From contig NZ_JBLXJC010000001.1 of NCBI RefSeq assembly GCF_048269205.1, positions 620,001 through 684,000 of the forward strand: 64,000 nucleotides of DNA. Reading direction: 5' to 3'. Both the position numbers and the translations under genes were made by a program. Under the pieces are notes generated by a model, which worked only from the letters and a program-made list of their open reading frames with translations, did no database searches and was not told the DNA's origin. This stretch comes from Emcibacter sp048269205 (lineage in GTDB: Bacteria; Pseudomonadota; Alphaproteobacteria; Sphingomonadales; Emcibacteraceae). Positions 57,364 to 64,000 of this stretch are shown here, piece after piece (position 1 is the stretch's first letter; each line of letters starts with the position of its first letter).

Positions 57364-59517
57364 ATGAACATGATGTTCAAGCGTAAGACACAGTTATTGA
57401 GCAGCAGCGTGCTCGCAGTTTCCATGATGGTCACCGCAGCGGCAAAGGCACAGGAGGAAGCAGGCAGCTCGGAAGAACTGATTTTTGAAGAGATTACTGT
57501 AACGGGCTCCTATACCATTAATGACCGCCTGGATACGGCGACTGGCCTTGGACTTTCCCTGCAGGAAACACCACAGTCCGTCAGCGTAATGACCTTTCAG
57601 CGGATCGAAGACCAGAACCTGGAATCCCTCGCGGCCGTTGTCTATAATGCGGTTGGCGTTTCCGCCCGTGAACTGGACAGCTCCCGCGCGGAATTCTCCG
57701 CCCGCGGTTTCGATATCCAGAATTACCAGGTGGATGGTGTGCCGCTGGCCTGGAGCCCGGAAGGGGATGCCGGGGAAACCCAGTTGGACACCTATCTTTA
57801 CGAACGGGTGGAAATTGTTCGCGGGGCGACAGGTCTTTTGACTGGCGCAGGGGACCCGTCCGCCTCCATCAACCTGGTTCGCAAGCATGCGGATGATAAA
57901 GAGCTGACGGGCAATGTCGCCGCGGAAGTCGGTAGCTGGAGCAGCTATGGTATCATGGGTGATATCAGTTCCGGCCTGAACGAGAGCGGTTCGATCCGCG
58001 GACGTTTTGTGGCGAGCTACAGAGATGAGGAATCTTTCCGTGACCTGGCTGAAAATGAGACTTTTGTCCTCTATGGCGTATTGGAAGCGGATATTACAGA
58101 GCAAACCCTGATCCGTGTTGGCGCCAGCTATCAGGAGAATAATCCAACGGCTTCCACATGGGGCGGCCTGCCAGCATGGTATGCCGATGGCAGCAAGGCC
58201 AGCTGGGACCGCAGCAAAACCAATGCGGCGGACTGGACCTACTGGGCATCTGAAAATGAAAACTATTATGTGAACATTGTGCATGAGTTCAGTGAAGACT
58301 GGATCGCCAAGGTCAACTATAACCGCAACAAAAATTCAGCCGATTATCGCTTGCTATACCTTTTTGGTGTACCTGATCAAGTGTCTGGTCTTGGTATGGG
58401 ACCATTCCCTTACCGGGCCAATGTCAGCAGCGAACAGGACAGTTTTGACCTGCAGGTGAAGGGTAAATATGAATTGTTCGGCCGTGATCACGAGCTGGTT
58501 TTTGGGGCCCTGTATAGTGATCAGGAATCCATAACACCGGCCTACTCATCCAGCGGCGTTGCCACTGTTGGTGATTTCAATGCCTGGGATGGGTCCTTCC
58601 CGGAGCCGACCTGGTCTGATGAGCCGACAAGTATTGTGTCGGAATATAAAACCAAGCAGACAGGTTTCTATGCCGCTACACGGCTGAACGTCACTGATCA
58701 GTTGAAAGTGGTCGCCGGGGGGCGTATTGCCAAATGGGACCAGGAAGGCGCCAGCTACGGTGCCAGCCTGAACTATGGCAACAGCGGGGTTTTCCTGCCT
58801 TATGCGGGTGTTTTGTATGATGTTGTGGAAAACCACACCCTCTACGCCAGCTACACGGAGATCTTCAATCCGCAGAATTTCCAGGATCGCAACGGCGATC
58901 TTCTGGATCCGCTGGTGGGCAAAAACTATGAAATTGGCCTGAAAAGCAGCTATATGGACGGTGCCCTGCATACGACAGTGACTTTGTTCCTGATTCAACA
59001 GGATAACCTGGCCCAGCCTGATGGATTGATTCCTGGCACCATCTTCCAGGCCTATTCCGCGGCCAAGGGCACGGAAAGCAAGGGCTTTGAACTGGAAGTG
59101 GTTGGTGAACTTCTGCCGGGTTGGAATGTCAGCCTTGGCTATACCCAGTTCACGGCGGAAGATGCCGCAGGCAGCGATGTCAACACAGATCATCCGCGCA
59201 AGCTGCTGAAACTGTTCACCACCTACAGCTTCCAGGATACCCTGGACGGCCTGACCATTGGCGGCGGGGCAAACTGGCAGGATAAAAACTATACCGATAC
59301 CACAAATCCGTTCGACTGGGAGCCGGACCGCCTGCAGCAGGATTCCTATGTCCTGGTCAGCCTGATGGCGCGTTATGACATCAGTGAAAATCTGTCCGCC
59401 CAGGTTAACGTGGAGAACCTGCTGGATGAAACCTATTTCAGCCAGATCGGTTTCTTCGATCAGCTTGCCTACGGGGCGCCTCGTAACTTCAACTTCAAGA
59501 TCAGGTATAATTTCTAG
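57364..59517 (+). CDS. TonB-dependent siderophore receptor
   Basis: Outer-membrane receptor for ferric siderophores. The 717 residues start with a signal peptide and a TonB-box-like segment (FEEITVTGSYTINDR). The plug domain (ETPQSVSVMTFQRIEDQN, RGFDIQNYQVDGVP, ERVEIVRGATGLL) is followed by a beta-barrel ending in an aromatic RYNF. No N-terminal signalling (STN) domain is present, so it is not FpvA/FecA-like in regulation. The FhuE/FpvA-type subfamily is suggested by TLYASYTEIFNPQ. Confidence 0.92.
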   Translation: MNMMFKRKTQLLSSSVLAVSMMVTAAAKAQEEAGSSEELIFEEITVTGSYTINDRLDTATGLGLSLQETPQSVSVMTFQRIEDQNLESLAAVVYNAVGVSARELDSSRAEFSARGFDIQNYQVDGVPLAWSPEGDAGETQLDTYLYERVEIVRGATGLLTGAGDPSASINLVRKHADDKELTGNVAAEVGSWSSYGIMGDISSGLNESGSIRGRFVASYRDEESFRDLAENETFVLYGVLEADITEQTLIRVGASYQENNPTASTWGGLPAWYADGSKASWDRSKTNAADWTYWASENENYYVNIVHEFSEDWIAKVNYNRNKNSADYRLLYLFGVPDQVSGLGMGPFPYRANVSSEQDSFDLQVKGKYELFGRDHELVFGALYSDQESITPAYSSSGVATVGDFNAWDGSFPEPTWSDEPTSIVSEYKTKQTGFYAATRLNVTDQLKVVAGGRIAKWDQEGASYGASLNYGNSGVFLPYAGVLYDVVENHTLYASYTEIFNPQNFQDRNGDLLDPLVGKNYEIGLKSSYMDGALHTTVTLFLIQQDNLAQPDGLIPGTIFQAYSAAKGTESKGFELEVVGELLPGWNVSLGYTQFTAEDAAGSDVNTDHPRKLLKLFTTYSFQDTLDGLTIGGGANWQDKNYTDTTNPFDWEPDRLQQDSYVLVSLMARYDISENLSAQVNVENLLDETYFSQIGFFDQLAYGAPRNFNFKIRYNF

Positions 59518-59623
59518 GATCTGACAACCTGTAAAGCCTGGAGAGGATTGTCCCCTCCGGGCAATTTTCTCTAACCTTTGGCATTCAGGTTCCCTTGACA
59601 TTTTGAAAGGGAGGGGGGTTCTT

Positions 59624-60919
59624 ATGTGCAAATTTCTCCTTTGTTTCGCTCTTTTGTCCCTGGTCACTTCACCAGTCCGGGCTGAGAATGAAGACCTTAT
59701 TCGGATCATCAATGAACAGGCAGAGCTAATCAGAATACTTGAAAAGCGGGTTCTGGCCCTGGAAAACGCCAGATCCCAAACTGTCTCCAGCGAGGCACTG
59801 CAAAAACCAGAGGTGACTCAGCCTGCCTCTGTGAAAGCAACAGCAACAGGGCAGGTGTCTCCCTCTCTTCGCTTTCGCGGGCGCCTGCAGGTGGACGGGG
59901 GTACATTTTTTGATACAGAGGTTAGTCGGGAACTGAACAGCGGTATGGCCTTCCGCCGGTCCAGGATTGGTGTGTTGGGGGCATTGCCCGGGGAATTTGA
60001 CTATCAGCTTCTCCTCGATTTTGCTGACGGTGAAAAGGTGAAATTTGACGACAGTTTTATTCGCTACAAGGGCTGGAAGTACGCTGATCTCACTGCCGGA
60101 CAGCACAAGGTCTATCATTCTCTCGATTCCGCTACCAGCGATATTTATGTGCCCTTTATGGAACGTTCCATCGTCTCCAACGCTTTCGAGGCCGGGGCCG
60201 GGGGAAAGCTCGGCATTTCCGCATTCTCAAAGGGCACGGACTGGACACTCCACATTGGGTTTATGACGGACAGCGCCAACCGGACCGCACAAGAAGAGGA
60301 CGGATGGGGGCTGAATGCCCGGACAACCTGGTCTCCGTTTCACGAAAGCGGGAGGGTTCTCCATTTTGGCGCCTCCTATTATTACCGTGAAGAAAGCGAA
60401 AAGGCGGTTAGCTTTTCCGCCGGTCCAGGACTTAAGGTTGGCAACAGCGCAATTGTCGGCAGTGGCCGCATTCCCATGTCATCCTATAGGGTGGCGGGGC
60501 TGGAATTCGCCGCGGTTGCCGGTCCCGCCTCCCTGCAGGGGGAATATAACCGGGCTGATGTTATGGCGCTCGGCAGCAAAGAAAACCCGGAATTCTGGGG
60601 CGGTTCAGTGGCGGCAACATACAGCTTGACGGGTGAGCCTCGCACTTATTCTGCCGGCAGTGGCGCTTTTGGGCGGACTGTGCCTGCGCGGGATGTGAAG
60701 GATGGCGGTCCCGGTGCCCTGGAGCTGGCGGCCAGGTTCAGTTATCTCGATCTTGAAGATGCAGGGCAGGGGCAGCGCCTTGAGGACATTACCCTCGGCA
60801 TCAACTGGATTCCTGTGGATCATGTAAGATTGATGGTGAATTATCTCTATTTCAAAACACTGGGGGCAGAGTCCTGGTCCGGCCAGGGTATTGGGTTTCG
60901 TGCCCAGGCGGACTGGTAG
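59624..60919 (+). CDS. Porin of the OprO/OprP (phosphate-selective) type
   Basis: Outer-membrane porin. From ATG 59624 (GGGAGGGGGG site) it is 431 residues. The signal peptide is followed by a short coiled coil (NEDLIRIINEQAELIRILEK), typical of O/P-family porins. The barrel contains LRFRGRLQVDGGTFFDTEV, FRRSRIGVLGALPGEFDYQL and a C-terminal aromatic end (FRAQADW). Substrate unknown; phosphate selectivity is only a family label. It is 106 bp downstream of the receptor gene. Confidence 0.85.
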   Translation: MCKFLLCFALLSLVTSPVRAENEDLIRIINEQAELIRILEKRVLALENARSQTVSSEALQKPEVTQPASVKATATGQVSPSLRFRGRLQVDGGTFFDTEVSRELNSGMAFRRSRIGVLGALPGEFDYQLLLDFADGEKVKFDDSFIRYKGWKYADLTAGQHKVYHSLDSATSDIYVPFMERSIVSNAFEAGAGGKLGISAFSKGTDWTLHIGFMTDSANRTAQEEDGWGLNARTTWSPFHESGRVLHFGASYYYREESEKAVSFSAGPGLKVGNSAIVGSGRIPMSSYRVAGLEFAAVAGPASLQGEYNRADVMALGSKENPEFWGGSVAATYSLTGEPRTYSAGSGAFGRTVPARDVKDGGPGALELAARFSYLDLEDAGQGQRLEDITLGINWIPVDHVRLMVNYLYFKTLGAESWSGQGIGFRAQADW

Positions 60920-61136
60920 CTCTTGATTTCTTGGCATTGTCCAATGAAGGCTTGCGGCCTGTGAGAAATTAACCGCCTAAAGAGCACGGTCCTGTCCACT
61001 TTTTTAAGACAAGTCCGCAGTCCGTTTCCTGGAATAGAAAGGCCGCTGTGTCCTTACCCTCTGGTAGCTCGCTATCAGGGGGGGGCTGAAGAAAAAGCAG
61101 AGAGTTTCAAGTGTGAATAAATTCGTGTAGACAGAG

Positions 61137-61164
61137 ATTTGGGCGCCAAATATGGCGCCTAAAT
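61137..61164. repeat. 28-bp hairpin
   Basis: Arms ATTTGGGCGCCA and TGGCGCCTAAAT (one G-T pair) around a 4-base loop, 218 bp after the porin stop. No strong T-run follows, so a terminator role is uncertain. Confidence 0.5.
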
Positions 61165-61356
61165 TTCAAAATTTTCCTTACTTTGGTTCGCGGGAATTAT
61201 AAAAAAGAAAATATAACTTATGTAACGAACTTGCCGGTGTTGATGGGCTGTATGATTAAGTTCATATTCTTCCAAGGTTTCTTGCAAATCCCGTCCTCGT
61301 AGCCAACTTAAATGTCACACCCTTTGCTGGAGCATTTGTGTATAGAATTTTAGGGT

Positions 61357-61387
61357 TTCCATTGGTAGCGCACCTCCGCGACCAATC
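61357..61387. repeat. 31-bp hairpin repeat, copy B
   Basis: Same orientation as copy A at 43665-43695 and identical over all 31 bases. The two are 17.7 kb apart and bracket the amidohydrolase-to-porin block. Confidence 0.85.
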
Positions 61388-61541
61388 TTATCTTTCAGAT
61401 TATTCAGATCATTGCTCGGGGCTATCGGGCGCTGAAAGTCAGATTTTCCGGCTACCTCAAAACGGCTATTCACCTTGACAAAATACCGGATATGAATGAT
61501 GACGCATTATTGAAGTCACCTTTTCAGGAAAGAATGGGCAT

Positions 61542-63713
61542 ATGGAAATCACTGTAAATTTTTTGGATAACCTTCGGCTGGAGGCCAGGTTTGATGATTT
61601 TACCATAACGACCGATCAGCCTGTTCGCTATAAGGGCGACGGCACCGCGCCAAGCCCGTTTGACTATTTTCTTGCTTCGTCCGCCCTGTGCGCCGCCTAT
61701 TTCATTAAGGTTTATTGCCTGGCGCGGGGTATCCCGACAGATGATATCCGGGTGTCGCAAAATAACATTATCGATCCGGAAAACCGCTATAACCAGACCT
61801 TCCAGATCCAGGTTGAGTTGCCGCCCGGCATTTCCGAACAGGACCGGGTCGGCATTCTAAGGGCGGCGGATCGCTGCACCGTGAAAAAAGTCATTCAGGA
61901 AGCCCCGGAGTTTAAAATCGAGGCCGTGGAAAGTCTGGAGGATACGTCACTTCTGCAGGGCTATGGCGGCGACGGCAATACGATGATTGTGGGCAAGGAC
62001 CTGCCGCTGGAGAAAACCATATCCAATATGACGTCGATCCTGTCTGATATGGGCATTAAAATCGAAATCGCCTCCTGGCGTAACATTGTGCCAAATGTCT
62101 GGTCTCTGCATATCCGGGAAGCAGCATCCCCCATGTGTTTTACCAACGGCAAGGGGGCGGCGAAGGAAAGCGCCCTTTGTTCGGCGCTTGGCGAATATAT
62201 CGAGCGGATGAGCTGTAATTTCTTTTACAACGATTATTATTTTGGGGAAGAAATCGCCAACAGCCCCTTTGTCCATTACCCCAATGAAAAATGGTTTGAA
62301 GCCGGCCCGGATGATGCCCTGCCGGAGGGGTTGATGGATGAAAAATGCCTTAAGCTCTATAACCCGGATGGGGAGCTCAGGGCGTCCCATTTGATTGATA
62401 CCAATTCCGGACGGGTGGACCGGGGTATTTGTGCCTTGCCTTTCACCCGCCATTCGGACCAGGAAACCGTCTATTTTCCGTCCAATCTGCTCGAAAACCT
62501 GTTTGTCAGCAACGGGATGAGTGCCGGCAATAATTTGTATGAAGCACAGGTGCAGTGCCTGTCTGAAATATTTGAGCGGGCCGTCAAACGGCAGATTATC
62601 GAAGAAGAGATCATTCTGCCCGATGTGCCGAAAGAGGTTCTCGCCAAATATCCCGCCATTCTGGCCGGTATAGAGGAGCTGGAAAACAAAGGCTTCCCCG
62701 TTGTGGTCAAGGATGCCTCCCTGGGCGGGAAATATCCCGTCATGTGCGTGACCCTGATGAACCCCAAAACCGGCGGCGTTTTTGCGTCCTTCGGCGCACA
62801 TCCAAGCTTTGAGGTGGCACTGGAACGTTCCCTCACGGAGTTGTTGCAGGGCCGCAGTTTTGAAGGTCTGAATGATGTGCCGCCGCCGACCTTCAGCAGC
62901 CATGCCGTCTCGGAGCCACATAATTTTGTCGAGCATTTCATTGATTCAACCGGTGTTATCTCCTGGAAATTCTTCAGCGAAAAACATGATTATGACTTTT
63001 GCGAATGGGATTTCAGCGGCACGACCGAAGAGGAAAATGAGTGCCTGATGAATATTCTCTTGGGCCTTGGTAAAGAGGTTTATGTGGCAACCTATGAGGA
63101 CTTTGGCGCCTCCGCCTGTCGCATTCTGGTGCCGGGCTATTCGGAAGTTTATCCGGTGGAGGATTTGATCTGGGATAATACCAACCAGGCCCTGATGTTC
63201 AGGGAGGATATTCTCAATATCCATGCCCTGGGTGATGAAGAGCTGGAGGACCTGCTGGAGCGTTTGGAACAGTCGGAGCTGGATCATTATACGGTCATCT
63301 CCACCCTGATTGGCATCGCCTTTGATGAAAATACCGTGTGGGGCAAGCTCGATGTGGGGGAGCTGAAAATAATGCTTTACCTGGCCCTCAAACAATATGA
63401 AGAAGCGCGGGAACTGGTGGGCGACTTCCTGAATTTCAATGATAATACAGTGGAGCGGGTCCTGTTCTATCAGGCCCTGGCCGCCGTGCTCGACATCACC
63501 ATTGATGATGACCTGGAGATCGAGGATTATGTGCCGAACCTCAGCCGGATGTTCGGCGCGGATGTCATGGAACAGGTGTTGGGCGTAGTAACAGGGGAGA
63601 TCAGGTTCCCCGGCCTGACCAGGACGAGCCTTAAACTCGAAGGACTGGACAAGCACCTGAGATTAATTGAAAGCTATAAAAAACTGCACAGGGCGCGGGG
63701 GGAAGCACAGTAA
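61542..63713 (+). CDS. OsmC-YcaO fusion protein
   Basis: Fusion of an OsmC-like domain (residues ~1-130, with APSPFDYFLASSALCAAYFI and one Cys at DRCTVKK) and a YcaO domain (~180-560). The YcaO core, an ATP-grasp-like amide-activating fold, shows NGKGAAKESALCSALGEYIE and LYEAQVQCLSEIFERAVKR. A C-terminal extension of helical repeats follows. YcaO in E. coli supports ribosomal S12 methylthiolation and is not fused to OsmC. No peptide or dehydrogenase gene of a RiPP cluster is nearby, so a RiPP role is unlikely. Confidence 0.87.
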   Translation: MEITVNFLDNLRLEARFDDFTITTDQPVRYKGDGTAPSPFDYFLASSALCAAYFIKVYCLARGIPTDDIRVSQNNIIDPENRYNQTFQIQVELPPGISEQDRVGILRAADRCTVKKVIQEAPEFKIEAVESLEDTSLLQGYGGDGNTMIVGKDLPLEKTISNMTSILSDMGIKIEIASWRNIVPNVWSLHIREAASPMCFTNGKGAAKESALCSALGEYIERMSCNFFYNDYYFGEEIANSPFVHYPNEKWFEAGPDDALPEGLMDEKCLKLYNPDGELRASHLIDTNSGRVDRGICALPFTRHSDQETVYFPSNLLENLFVSNGMSAGNNLYEAQVQCLSEIFERAVKRQIIEEEIILPDVPKEVLAKYPAILAGIEELENKGFPVVVKDASLGGKYPVMCVTLMNPKTGGVFASFGAHPSFEVALERSLTELLQGRSFEGLNDVPPPTFSSHAVSEPHNFVEHFIDSTGVISWKFFSEKHDYDFCEWDFSGTTEEENECLMNILLGLGKEVYVATYEDFGASACRILVPGYSEVYPVEDLIWDNTNQALMFREDILNIHALGDEELEDLLERLEQSELDHYTVISTLIGIAFDENTVWGKLDVGELKIMLYLALKQYEEARELVGDFLNFNDNTVERVLFYQALAAVLDITIDDDLEIEDYVPNLSRMFGADVMEQVLGVVTGEIRFPGLTRTSLKLEGLDKHLRLIESYKKLHRARGEAQ

Positions 63714-63795
63714 AGGAGTCTGGTTTTAACCAAACAACCTCTGAACCTGCGGCGCTTCATCCTATACTTCTTCCTGTAATAAAGAGGGGACTACG

Positions 63796-64000
63796 ATGGA
63801 CAGCTACATGGATCCGACAGAGGAGGATTTTAAAGCCTTCCTGGCACTGCCAAAAGACCAGCCGATTGCCATGCTCAACCTGGTCCGGTTCAAAGAGCGG
63901 GCCGAATATGACGATGGGCGTCAGGTGACGGGTGCCGAAGCCTATGGTCTTTACAGCCGGGAAAGCGGACCGATTTTCGCACGGGTCGGCGGATCCATTT
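63796..64000 (+). CDS. DUF1330 protein, 3' end outside window
   Basis: Start of a DUF1330-like gene: 68 residues are visible beginning MDSYMDPTEEDFKAFLA, with PIAMLNLVRFKERAEYDDGR and GAEAYGLYSRESGPIFARVG. The ferredoxin-like DUF1330 pattern (xxMLNLLRFK, then Y) is clear. It is truncated by the window edge and is 82 bp downstream of the OsmC-YcaO gene. Function unknown. Confidence 0.75.
   Translation, partial: MDSYMDPTEEDFKAFLALPKDQPIAMLNLVRFKERAEYDDGRQVTGAEAYGLYSRESGPIFARVGGSI

Larger units (their letters stand above)
60920..61541. other. 622-bp intergenic region with repeat copy B
   Basis: No recognised gene. It holds a 12-bp-stem hairpin (61137-61164) and the second 31-bp repeat (61357-61387). 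Minus-strand open frames through the repeat lack start codons. The flanking DNA is AT-rich. Confidence 0.6.

Noticed and set aside
58546..59712. 388-codon minus-strand open frame opposite the TonB receptor
   Set aside because: The receptor barrel is continuous on the plus strand and the antisense frame overlaps its end and the porin start.
1..64000. CRISPR array, complete insertion sequence, prophage or rRNA operon
   Set aside because: No regularly spaced repeats, transposase, integrase, phage structural gene or rRNA sequence was recognised.

Overview
The window looks like chromosome of a motile, respiratory alphaproteobacterium, probably marine. The flagellar block carries an FlbD-type regulator and a SciP-type (DUF1153) protein in the order known from Caulobacter, and the tRNA-Met and cbb3 oxidase genes fit that class. 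The Kordiimonadales/Emcibacterales/Sneathiellales area is a reasonable guess, but this is inference, because no rRNA is present.

Layout. (1) 1-18.6 kb is a flagellar regulon. A long minus-strand operon runs fliF-fliG-fliH-fliN-motA-flbD-flhA-flhF-flhG. sciP sits alone with two tandem terminators. A second minus-strand operon is fliK-flgD-flgE, and flgK-flgL diverges from it. The fliK/flgK intergenic region holds two facing sigma-54 type -24/-12 promoters, which fits control by FlbD. (2) 18.6-20.1 kb has mnmA and an elongator tRNA-Met. (3) 20.2-23.2 kb is an AT-rich module: a truncated CPA-type antiporter, a small exported protein, a tandem universal-stress protein and an 82-residue membrane protein. 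(4) 23.4-30 kb is thiol/sulfur metabolism: a 1-Cys peroxiredoxin divergent from a LysR regulator, then cysJ-cysI and a metB-like gene. (5) 30-34.5 kb encodes a cbb3 oxidase (ccoNOQP) plus two small or membrane proteins. (6) 34.6-43 kb is a nitric-oxide/nitrite block: nnrS, an amidohydrolase, a truncated haemoglobin, a DUF488 protein, nsrR, nirK, two cytochromes c, a two-domain multicopper oxidase and an outer-membrane protein. Near-palindromic 11-1-11 motifs of the NsrR type occur at the ccoN/nnrS, haemoglobin/DUF488 and nirK promoters, with a half-site before nsrR. This suggests one NO-responsive regulon coupling respiration, NO handling and nitrite reduction. (7) 43.8-61 kb is accessory and catabolic: a TolB-like protein, a PepSY membrane protein, three consecutive amidohydrolases (the middle one has lost its metal ligands), a PaiB-like flavoprotein, an amino-acid permease, an AraC regulator, proC, an HSL-type esterase, a TonB siderophore receptor and a porin. 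This stretch is bracketed by two identical 31-bp hairpin-forming repeats. (8) 61.5-64 kb has an OsmC-YcaO fusion and the start of a DUF1330 gene.

Most assignments rest on recognised motifs and gene order read directly from the translated sequence. No database search was possible.
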